A DNA stretch of 64,000 bases from Hypomesus transpacificus (Eukaryota; Chordata; Actinopteri; Osmeriformes; Osmeridae). This document shows positions 35,875 through 49,947 of this stretch, in pieces; the stretch's first letter is position 1, and the number at the start of each line of letters is the position of its first letter. The notes under the pieces are model-generated. The model ran no database searches and was not told where the DNA came from. It saw only the letters and a list, made by a program, of their open reading frames with translations. The stretch covers positions 6,155,344 to 6,219,343 of the forward strand of contig NC_061068.1 in NCBI RefSeq assembly GCF_021917145.1, in the 5' to 3' direction. The position numbers were made by a program, and so were the translations under genes.

Positions 35875-37480
35875 AATTGCATAAATTCAAAATCATTTCC
35901 TTTTTTGCACAAACTGGTACTTGATGGACATATTTATCAATCAGGCTTCATCATATAGTATCCCTAATAACCATTTAGCCGCATATAATTTACTGGAGAA
36001 ATAAACTATATATCAAGCTTTGTCAACCACCACGATGAACTTGGATGATGTCTGCACAAAGAATAAGTGACATGATGTTTTGATCCTTGGTAAAAACAAA
36101 ACAAACAGAACATCTGCAGAATTTAACAAACGTTTGATCTTTGCACCTGGTAAACGATCAGCTTCAGGAAGTATTCAAATTAGAAAAAAAATTGTTGCAA
36201 GACTACACCTGTAGGTAATCTTTAAAATACCTTTGTATTAAGTCAAGGCTAGCATTTCTTTTTCTGGCAACTTGTTTGTTATCATTTGTTGTACATATTT
36301 TATAAAATGTAAATCTAGATAATAAATGCATGCATGAAATGATTGTCATTGCCTCTTTTTGGTGTACAAAAACAAGATAACTCAACTTCTTAACAGACAC
36401 TTGCACATATGCACACACACACCTGCACACATGCTCCAAAACACCAAGACTCAAAGAAAATAGGAATGGAACTGTGATAAACAATTGTCCTGTCCAGGTG
36501 TACTTCTATTGTAAGCTGCCTCACAATCTTGTTACAGTTCGACTTTGGCCTAAGCACTGGCTTATTTGCTTCACTAACATGTTGTGGATGACTAACAGTG
36601 TCCCAAGTGGTGGAAACATTAGGGGGGAAGAGTGATGGATTTAGCAAGGAAGAAGGTTGAGGTCAGATGACACAACATACCCTTGTAGGTAGAAACCTTA
36701 ACTTCTTAGAATGTTGTCACAATACATTATGATGAGATAATTAAAATGTTATGGATTTATATTCATACCAATGTCAACAAAATGTCTAACATGTTACAAA
36801 GAAGTTATATAGATGTTATAAGGTACATTCTAATGAGATGCGTATCCTTAACAAAATTATAATGTACCGCAACACCTCTCCTAAATCCCTTAAGTCTGCA
36901 ACCAACTGAATAAGAAACACATTTTCTACCAATAACATAACTAACTTTATCTGCTGAAAACAAATTTCATTGCAAATATGTAATGGGCTATTTGACCTCT
37001 TCATTGGCATATTCTTCAGTGTCACTGTGTAAAGTTTTGAAAGATATTTGTACGTATTAATAATTTATCTTTCTACAATCATATAAATATTTGGCATACT
37101 GAATGTACTAATATAGTTTTCCAGTATTCTACTGCTTGATTTTGTGATTAACTTTTAAACAGCTTAATGTCTTTTAATGTGTTGTGTGAATACTTAAACA
37201 TGTCTAAGTGAATCTTAGGGAATTATTTGGCTAAAACAATTTTCTAATTATCATATTGAAGTTCTGTAGTTGAAAGTGGCATTTTTCTCATTAAATTGAA
37301 GTAAGTGGGAAGTGTTTTTTTTACATCAAATTATGGCTCTCTTGGACTGTTGACAAAGGACATCACCTTTAGTAAATCTTCACTGCTGGGCTGTTGAACC
37401 TTCAATTACTGCAATTCTATCCGGTGTTAAGGTGAATTACCAACCCGATTTAAACTTCTGAGTTGCACAAAATCCCTTTC
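35875..37480. other. RH2-2 3' UTR and RH2-2/RH2-3 spacer
   Basis: AT-rich, with no exon visible. A short AC run lies at about 36409-36423. AATAAATGCATGCAT at 36321-36335 is the RH2-2 polyA region and recurs after RH2-3. Confidence 0.6.
36321..36326 (+). terminator. Polyadenylation signal, RH2-2
   Basis: AATAAA within AATAAATGCATGCAT, about 450 bp after the stop codon; the same 15-mer occurs at 39699 after RH2-3. Confidence 0.6.
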
Positions 37481-37526
37481 TAATCTAATTTAGACCATTT
37501 GAACTGGCCTCCTACAGGTATAAAAA
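37481..37526 (+). promoter_or_regulatory. RH2-3 proximal promoter
   Basis: TAATCTAATT (37481-37490) is a Crx/Otx-type TAATC with an adjoining TAAT. TATAAAAA at 37519-37526 lies about 30 bp downstream and 95-102 bp before the ATG. The arrangement matches RH2-1. Confidence 0.6.
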
Positions 37527-37620
37527 TCCCTCCCGAGACGTGGTCGACTGTACAGGGATTTACTCTGTCTGCAATCTCAAACAAAGAGCTAATAGTCAGA
37601 GAGGATTGCACAACCTTAAA

Positions 37621-39426
37621 ATGAACGGCACGGAGGGAAACAACTTCTACGTCCCCATGTCCAACAGGACCGGGCTGGTCAGGAGTCCTTTTGAATATAC
37701 GCAGTATTACTTGGCGGAGCCATGGCAATTCAAACTTCTTGCTTTCTACATGTTTATCCTGATCTGTTTAGGCCTTCCCATCAATGGTCTCACATTGGTG
37801 GTTACAGCTCAGCACAAGAAACTGCGGCAACCTCTTAACTTTATCCTGGTTAACTTGGCTGTGGCTGGAATGATCATGGTCTGCTTTGGTTTTACCATTA
37901 CCATCACATCTGCTCTTAATGGTTACTTTGTCTTTGGGCCACTGGGCTGTGCCATTGAAGGCTTCATGGCGACTCTTGGAGGTGAGAATTGCTTTATTTT
38001 TTCTGAAGCAACATTTTTTGTATTTAATGCAGTAACGATTAGCCGGTTTCTGTGAAGTGGCATGCATATGAAAATCAAGCGGTCTATACAGATGTTACAC
38101 ATTTTTGTTAAACTCCCCCTCCAATTCTAGGTCAAGTTGCATTGTGGTCTTTGGTAGTGCTGGCCATCGAGCGATATATTGTGGTGTGCAAACCCATGGG
38201 CAGCTTCAAGTTTGGAGGCAACCATGCATTTGCAGGAGTTGCATTTACCTGGGTAATGGCTGCTTCTTGTGCAGTTCCCCCACTTGTTGGCTGGTCCAGG
38301 TATGTTTTATGGATTCAGGTGCTCATGCATTTAGTATAGAGATGCAAACTTGCTCACTGATAATGTTACATTATATTCTACTATTTGAGAATGAATTCAG
38401 CACTATCTTGTGAATTATTGTGAGTTATGTATCTTCGCTTCGCTACAGTCAGATTACTTGTTGACACAAGGCAGCAGAATGTTCCTAAACGGTTAATAGA
38501 CCGGTACTCTTTCTCAGACTGTTTTTGTCAAATGTTAAATTTCAACCCAGGTACATTCCTGAGGGCATGCAGTGCTCCTGTGGTCCTGACTACTACACCC
38601 TGAGCCCAGCCTACAACAACGAGTCCTATGTCCTGTACATGTTCAGCTGCCACTTCTGTGTTCCAGTCACCACAATCTTCTTCACCTATGGAAACCTTGT
38701 CTGCACAGTCAAAGCGGTAAGGTATCTTAACTTTATGAACAAACAAAGAAAAACAGATATAATACTGTGTAGGAGGAAGAGATTCTGACAAGCAATACAA
38801 TAACACCTGGGAGTGACATGCACTGTAGCTTGGGACATGCCAGATGAGTACTTACTTTGGATAGTATTGTTAACAATACTATTAATAATAATGTAAAGTT
38901 ATACATTACGGATCATCTTATTTTCTGCTGTCCACCTCTACCATCTACACCTTCAGGCAGCAGCTTCTCAGCAGGACTCAGCATCCACTCAGAAAGCAGA
39001 GAGGGAAGTGACACGCATGTGCATTTTGATGGTCTTGGGCTTCTTGATTGCATGGACACCCTATGCCAGTGTTGCTGCTTGGATCTTCTTCAACAAAGGA
39101 GCTGCCTTTTCTGCCCAGTTCATGGCCGTACCAGCGTTCTTCTCCAAAAGCTCGGCCTTGTTCAACCCCATTATCTATGTGCTGCTGAACAAACAGGTCA
39201 GTCAGAGGAGGATAAAGTACCTAAATGAATAATAGGGCTGATCTTCAAAGGGTTTGTATGTCCCAGTTTGCACAGTGTTTTGAATGCTGGTTGTCTTTTC
39301 TCTCCCTCACAGTTCCGTAACTGCATGATGACCACCGTCTTCTGTGGCAAGAACCCTCTTGGTGATGAGGAGTCATCTCAGGTGTCAACAAGCAAGACAG
39401 AAGTGTCCTCTGTGGCTCCGGCTTAA
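37621..39426 (+). CDS. rh2: RH2 (green) cone opsin, copy 3
   Basis: Exons 37621-37981, 38131-38299, 38551-38716, 38957-39196, 39313-39426, again 361/169/166/240/114 nt and 349 residues. Asn2 and Asn15 sequons, Cys110/Cys187, Glu113, Gln122, ERY and Lys296 are present. Ala124, Ala164 and Ala292 are at the tuning sites. The end of TM2 and first extracellular loop differ from the other copies: [10 protein letters not shown], so Phe95/Tyr96 are replaced by Ile/Thr. Exon 4 ends IIYVLLNKQ and exon 5 has [10 protein letters not shown]. Upstream sequence and the start of exon 1 closely match copy 2. PolyA signal AATAAA at 39699. Confidence 0.97.
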
Positions 39427-39698
39427 AAACGTTTCTCTCTCTGGACATTGCCCTGTTTTTCAACCTAACCTGACCAGACTGATCACGGACTGTTTAGAAG
39501 AAAGTTATATTTCTTTCACCAAAGGATTAATGTATTTTCAACCAGGTCTCAATGACATCAGTGACAAGTTTTTAAATGTAATGTCCATTTGATGGATAAG
39601 TCTCTGTCTTTTCGTCTCGATTAGTCACAAGACTGTATTTTTTATACTGTCGTCAGTGCATATCTTTTGTAAATAACAAAAAAACATAGGACTAGAAA

Positions 39699-39704
39699 AA
39701 TAAA
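39699..39704 (+). terminator. Polyadenylation signal, RH2-3
   Basis: AATAAATGCATGCATT, about 270 bp after the stop, matches the RH2-2 signal. Confidence 0.6.
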
Positions 39705-40246
39705 TGCATGCATTAAATTACTTCTTTGTTGTTCATCTTATTTTTCCATTGGCTCGCCAATCCTTAACAAGCTTCAATACTTCAGGAGTCATTTTCACAT
39801 ACTGCCTCCATTGTATCCCTTTTAATTTATTCAAAGATGCTGTATTTGATATCATCTGATGAGCAGCTCAGGTAAAGGAAAGGGTCAAAAACTGTTTTAC
39901 ACATCACACTTCAGTCTCTTTGCTTGATCAATGGTTAATGGAATTAAATTATTATGGTTTACAATGTTTACCAAATTCCTACTATTAACTTTAAATGGAA
40001 AGAAAGTGTAGATGTGATAATGCACTCGTTTTACAATGAATCACTCAATCCTTCTATGCACTTTTCTTCTTGGTATCCACAGTACTGTATCTGCGTTGGA
40101 GCCCTCGCTAATAGTAGCAATGGTAATGTTCAAAGGTTTGAGTTAGGCGGCATAGTTACTCCAATCTGCAAACTCTGAAATGTCTTCCTGGATTCAGTTA
40201 TGCAAATGTTACACACCCTATCATGATGGAGCAGCTACTTAAGAGG

Positions 40247-40498
40247 TTAAGCAGAGTCATTCAACACAGGCCCTACCAAACCCCTCTCATGTAGAGGGAT
40301 AAGATCGGAGAGCAGGCAGTCCAAGGACACCAGGAGTGTCTGGGTATTGTATGGGCCAAGACTGGGAATGTGGGTGACTACACCATTCTCTGAAATGGCA
40401 GCACAAACAGTGATGTTTCCCCCGAGTTGGCCTGTGACAAGCTCTATATATTTTGATGATATTTTGACAGTCAGTTTAGACCAGCAAGATATTTTCAA
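40247..40498 (-). pseudogene. DDE transposase fragment (Tc1/IS630-like)
   Basis: An 83-codon frame on the minus strand contains GGNITVCAAISENGVV, then HIPSLGPYNTQTLLV and LIP..ERGLV. This is the pattern of the DDE domain in fish Tc1/IS630-type transposases. No start, no complete domain and no terminal repeats are visible, so it is a dead remnant. Confidence 0.6.
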
Positions 40499-41129
40499 TT
40501 GATAGTTGGCCTAATTGAAGGCAATTATACCTAACCATTTCAAAGATGTGTTAAATCATTTGAAATGTGTGCAAACTGTAGGCAATTGCACTTGTCATTT
40601 AGAAGGATGTGCTAATACAATTGCAATTTGATTAAAGGAATGGAAAATTCCAATCTGTTGTAGAGAAATAGAGAAAAACTGTATTATACACTTTAATTGT
40701 GTTTTGAAACATAATTAAACAGACCCTTTAAAGAGTGTAGTATACCATGTACATTCACCGCCACAGCTGCAGCAAGGATATTATCTGTAGTGTGTCAAGA
40801 GTAAACCAATTATAACCACACTCAAATCTTTGTTTTTCCAATCCTGCATGAGGCCTCTTAAATGAATAGTACATGGCTATGGTCCACTCATGTACATTAC
40901 TCCCGTTTACTCAAAACACCTGTTTGAGGATTAGGATGTTAAGGCTCTGAAAAAACTAAAACAAAAGTAAAACTGTTTTAATGTGCCAATAAATATGTTA
41001 GAACAAGCTAGGACTGGTCAAAACCATACAGGGAACCTGACCTCGAGAAGTCCCAGACTGTGTGCAGCCTCAAAGCCTCAGTGCAACCAATAGACATGAC
41101 ATCTCTTGAAATTCTTTGCCGTGTGTATA

Positions 41130-41544
41130 GTACGAGGCCGTAGCCACGGAGTCAACATTGGGGGGGACGATTTTTGTTTTTTAATGATAATTTCGGACAG
41201 CGTGCGTGGCTGCCTGTTGTAGCGTAGCACATTTATATTTTTATATCAATATATTGGGGGGGACGTTTTGACCAGATTTGAATATTGGGGGGGATGTGTG
41301 TGGGGGAGTGCTGCTGCCACCGTCCACTATCCCCTTCTCCCCCTTGCTGTCTTTATGTTCTATCCACCAGGGGGATTATATCTCTATTGCTGCCTCCCTG
41401 CCTCATATGACATGTATGCATGCGTAGCATCGAGGAGGCAGGGAGTGCTTCCCTCAGATTATCCACTCCGCCAAAATCAAACCTATGTCCATGTCATGGT
41501 ATCAATAAATGCTCAAATCTAATACGTGATTGTCTTGACTGAAC
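41130..41544 (+). repeat. Composite repeat: G-run element plus family X copy 2
   Basis: The left part (about 41130-41290) has GCCGTAGCCACGGAGTCAAC, three GGGGGGG(A) runs and the ATGATAATTTCGGACAGCG block shared with 23.4 kb. The right part (41306-41544) matches 7238-7456 in the same orientation, ending GTGATTGTCTTGACTGAAC. Either these are two halves of one longer family or one element sits beside the other. Confidence 0.65.
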
Positions 41545-42372
41545 TTGTTGTTGCTTGCTTTGCAAGTTCCTTGTGGTGTCAGTCTTCTGATGCACTTTGT
41601 CCTTTCTGTATTTTTCTGTTGTTTGCTACCATTTAATAATATATTATTTATATAATGTTATCTGCTGCTTGATTGTGGAACACACTATGCAGTACATTTG
41701 ATTTCTTAACTGTTTTGAAAGGCTTGACCAGGGACTGGGGTTGCAAATTAGCCTTTTGGCTAGAAACCTTTTATGCAACACATCTACAACATATTGTTAT
41801 TTATGTATGTTATAATGTGTGCTTAATTGTCCCTGACAAATAAACAAATACATAAAAAATGTACTCTGTCACGGCTTTTGTGTTTTTGCTATTACAGTGT
41901 TGTGAAACCCTACATTTATATTCTTAATGCCTTTATAATATTTGTATTACTATTTCATTTAATTTAATTAGTTACTTTCCAGACTCCACTGACTAATCTG
42001 ACATTTGTCCATTTTCTTTTTTTTCTTTCTAAACGATTTTGAATGAAAGCAGTATTGTCTGTTTGACTGACAATTTTCTTTGGGAAATTGACGAAGTACA
42101 AATCCGCAGTATGTACACACTTTGCTTAAATCTAATTGACCACTTACTATAATGTTCTTAGTATTTACTAATTGTGTGCTGTCAGGTCTTTCATTTACTT
42201 AAGCTGCTTAGTTGTCCTGTGTGTGTGTCAGGTACATTTTCAAGTACCTGTAATTCTAAAGCTTGGTCACATCACAGAGACAGGAAGTTCCTGCAACGTT
42301 ATATTTACATGCGCAGTATGCTGTATACACACACTGTAAAAGCTGACAAGTTTCATTTACTCAAATTGTTCC

Positions 42373-42469
42373 ATTAATGAATTGCCTAGAGCCATTTGGG
42401 TTGAAGAACTGGATCGATAGAGCATGATGCCGTTCTTCAACTCATATGGCTTTAGGCAATTCATTTAAT
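42373..42469 (+). ncRNA. Candidate miRNA-like hairpin (or small fold-back element)
   Basis: The left arm TGAATTGCCTAGAGCCAT..GGGTTGAAGAAC and right arm GTTCTTCAACTCAT.TGGCTTTAGGCAATTCA pair over about 38 bp with G:U wobbles, one mismatch and a single bulge. They leave a 17-20 nt loop (ATCGATAGAGCATGATG). Length (97 nt) and pairing fit a pre-miRNA. I do not recognise either arm as a known miRNA; expression is unknown, and a short MITE-derived hairpin is an equal alternative. Both strands would fold. Confidence 0.4.
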
Positions 42470-45400
42470 CAAGTCATTGCATTTTACGAGTATTAGTAAA
42501 TAATAAACATCTACATAATGTTTGTTGAAATATTAGGGGAGTACTTACAAAAAGTAATATCACGGCTGCTTGTTCCTTATCCTATCATTTACTCCCCTGT
42601 TTCATTGTAACCCTTCAATTTCTGTCTACATGTTTCTTTCTTTCTTTATAAACTATAGCATATAAATACATTGTAATACATTTTGACTGGCTTTACTGAC
42701 TGTTTGAATGCAGATAATGTGATCAAAAAAGAAGAAATAATCTTGTCAATTACAGATCATGTTGCTATTCACAGGAATGCCTTCATCCACTTATTTAATG
42801 TCAATTTGTTGTGATTGGCTTGTATCAGCCAGGTTGATGGTGCCCTCTGCAGGTATATTCAGCAAGTCTTGAGAACCAAGTCTTGAGAACCTTGAGAACT
42901 TGAGTTTCCCCTGGCCAGCATTTCAGATGTTTGTAAAAAACTTCCTACATGTATATTCATATTACATTATTCATGTTGAGATTATTAATTCTTACACTGT
43001 AAGAGAGTGCCCATACAGATTGTATAAATCCTAAATTGAAGCAAAACCTTTTTGTAAAACATGCATTTAGAACATTTTAATATTTTGTGGCAACTGTTTA
43101 TGCTGTTGTGTGATGGCTTTTAAACATTTTGAAATTCAGACTGCATCGCCAAACATGCAATGTTTCCTCATAGGAATGTTGTTTTACTTGCTCTTTCTCC
43201 ACTATCCCATGCTGTGAACGTAGCTATGCATGCATTCTCATGTAACCCTTCATTTCCTGCTGATAACCTGACCTTAATTGTTATACAGAACACCTACATA
43301 GCAATTTATATCATGTTCATTTCTCATGTCCTGGACACCTGCATGTATTTAACGTCTCAGCTGGGAGCCGGGGAGGCAGAGAAATACTGCCTTTACCCTA
43401 GCTCTAATTACTCCATCCAGAGCTACACACAGAGGTCATAATAACAGTCCTCACGCCTTGTGATTAACCAGCTTCAAAGGCTAATGTCCGCCCTCCACTC
43501 TACTCTTCCTGTGTCAGGAGTGTTTCTGTTAACATCAGTGTGAGAGCGCGCCAAGAAGGGAGAAATTATCTTTATCATTTGGATCTCTAACTGCTTTTAG
43601 ACACATTTGGCGGGAAAAATCTCGGAATTATTTTGTATTCCCCAGTCATTGAACACTGAGACTTAAAGATTTCCTACTTCTTAATGGTAATCTAATTTGA
43701 GGTGAATTGACAGCAAATTATCCTTGCTTGACTGGTTGACAAGTAACACTGGATTGCTGCTGTATCAGTAAGAGCTACTGTCAGGGTAGACCTGGGAGAG
43801 TGTGCTCTGTATGGGCTGAGGCATGTCTGCATGTCTTTCCCTCGGTTTCCCCACATACATTTGGGGTCAGATGGCTGAGTGGTTAGGGAATCGGGCAACC
43901 AATCAGAAGGTTGCCAGTTTGATTCCTGGCTGTGCCAAATGACGTTGTTTCCTTGGCAAGGCACTTCACCCTACTTGACTCGGGGGAATGTCCCTGTACT
44001 TACTGTTAAGTCGCTCTGGATAGGAGCGTCAGCTAAATGACTAAATACAAATAAATTTCTTGTCTATTCTCAATTTCTGTCGAAAAAGGTCAACCAAAAA
44101 GTGACGACAAGCAGTTCTAATTTTAATTTAAAATATTGTGACTTGGTCAGGATTGAATGCTATTATAGTGACAGCTTTAAAGGACATGACATGGAGGCTA
44201 TTTTAAATGAGAGATACTGTCTCCCACAAGGCTTTGAGTCTATGCTTGTGTTTGACAGCTCCTCTCTCCTCTCACAAAGCCTCAAAAATAAATCACAGGA
44301 ACCAGGAAAGTATAGATAGAAATGTAATTTGAACAAATTCAAATTACATAATCTGTCTCTTCCCTGATTTTCATCTGTCCCCTTCACTCATCTACAGAAA
44401 GATAAAGTTGGATCGTGGTTTTGTTAGAGGTAGGAGCTCCCTCTAAAGAACACAGGGGGGGTGACAGCTCTCACCTAGCAAAGCAGCATTTCCATGGTAA
44501 CAGCTCTTGGGTGGAAGATCCCAGTGAAATGACATTTCAAGGCACTTTTACCTTTCTGAGGCAAAATGAATTCCAAGCAACTTTCAGAGTTTGTTGCAGC
44601 AATTCAACTAAAGGTATTTAAAATTGAATAGTTTGATCATCACAGTGAAACCTTCTGGACTGGTTCCTTGTGGAACAGATTTTGAGTCAGGTAGAGCAAG
44701 GACATGGTTGTACATAAATAAAATATGACACAGCTAACTAGAGTAAATATTAATGAAATACAAGTTATTTTAAATGCACAACCAATCCAACAATAATGTT
44801 TTTGTCAATAACATTTGTATGATTTTTGTGGAAGACTTGGACTTCTCATTTACCTAAGCTGCTTGGGTCATCTTAAATGCCTTTCTTTTAGAATGTATAA
44901 TGTTATACAGCACATGGACCGTTATGGATGAAAGTAAACACCACAATGTTGGCAATAATGTCATCCTTTAGTAAAAGGAACCTCAGATGCTTGACAGTTT
45001 AGATTGCCAGTGCAGGCTTTATTTGTTCATTTTTAAGTACCAGTCTCATGACTTCTGAACAACACCAATACTTATAGCCACTGCAAAGTATAGTTCACAA
45101 CACAATCAACAGGTTGACATGACTGCATTTACAAACAGTTAAGGAAATCAGTTACTGTACTGACTGACGCTGTTAAAATCAACATTTATCAACTTTTATC
45201 TATTTCCAATGTACCTTTCTCTTTACTGTTCCATGTAAACTTAATACCTAATCAAGCATGGGTCATCTTGCTTTCTTCAACATTGTCTGTATTTGAGGAA
45301 CATAATAAATCAGCTTATCAGCGGAATCAATGAAAAGCAACATTAAACCGGAATCGAAAACTTTCATGTCTTACAATATCAACCAAAACTCCCTTAACAA

Positions 45401-45815
45401 CTTCTTAAGTTACAGTAGAGAGACAACATAGAAAGCATTTAAGGAACTTTGAGACTTGCTGTAGACACGTCTGCATGTCCATCCATTACATGAACTTGTA
45501 TTGAATCCTTAAGAGCCCCTTTATCTTTAACCCATGGAATCCATGGGTTTCCATTTGCGTTTCTATTTCTTAGTTATGAACTTTTTTTTTTACTATTCTC
45601 AGGTCTTTCCTTCAAGCTAATGTATTTTGCTCCAATCCCCTCAAATTGTTCTCTATTAATGGAAGGTACACAACCGTTTACCTGCCCTTGTTGACATTTG
45701 CAAATCATTTTGACTTTGATTTGTTCATTGCACCATTAGACCATTGGACACAACACGTGTATATTTGAGTCACAAGTTAACATCACAGAGGCCAGCATGA
45801 GAAAGAAAGATTGAT
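42470..45815. other. Intergenic and synpr 3' UTR
   Basis: The stretch 42470-43860 has no recognised gene. A SINE lies at 43864-44056. TTTATT at 45018-45023 (AATAAA on the minus strand) is the best polyadenylation signal for synpr, giving a 3' UTR of roughly 800 nt. Confidence 0.5.
43864..44056 (+). mobile_element. tRNA-derived SINE, copy 3
   Basis: A box TGGCTGAGTGG (43872-43882) and B box AGTTTGATTCC (43916-43926) mark the tRNA-like head; the body and the AGCTAAATGACTAAATAC tail match copies 1 and 2, in the opposite orientation to them. Confidence 0.85.
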
Positions 45816-49629
<3,814 letters not shown>

Positions 49630-49922
49630 TTAAAAATCACAGTGTTCAAGTTGTGCTTCACAGAGTGCAAGCAGCTTCTTTCTCATACTGTAGCCTTTTC
49701 TTTAGTATAGACGGTGAACAGAAAGAGAGAGATGATTCCTTGAGGGAGGGAGTGCAGAACAGAGATGAATGGGAGGAGGAGAAGTCAAGAGCCCTTTATA
49801 ACTGCACTCCGCTCTTTGGGAACCTATATCAGACGATGATGAGGCTGTGAGGTCTCGCTGATCAGATTGCCATCTGCTCCCCCAGAGAGTGAAAAGACAG
49901 CGACTAAGTACACCATACCATA

Positions 49923-49947
49923 CCACACACACACACACACACACACA
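49923..49947. repeat. (CA)n microsatellite
   Basis: Twelve or so CA repeats about 300 bp upstream of the synpr first coding exon. Confidence 0.95.

Noticed and set aside
43864-44056. tRNA gene suggested by A- and B-box sequences
   Set aside because: The head does not fold into a full tRNA, the same body occurs twice more with a SINE tail, and the unit is a SINE.
31730-45815. A fourth RH2 gene or opsin pseudogene
   Set aside because: No further MNGTEG, ERY or FFSK-type exon, intact or broken, was found outside the three genes.
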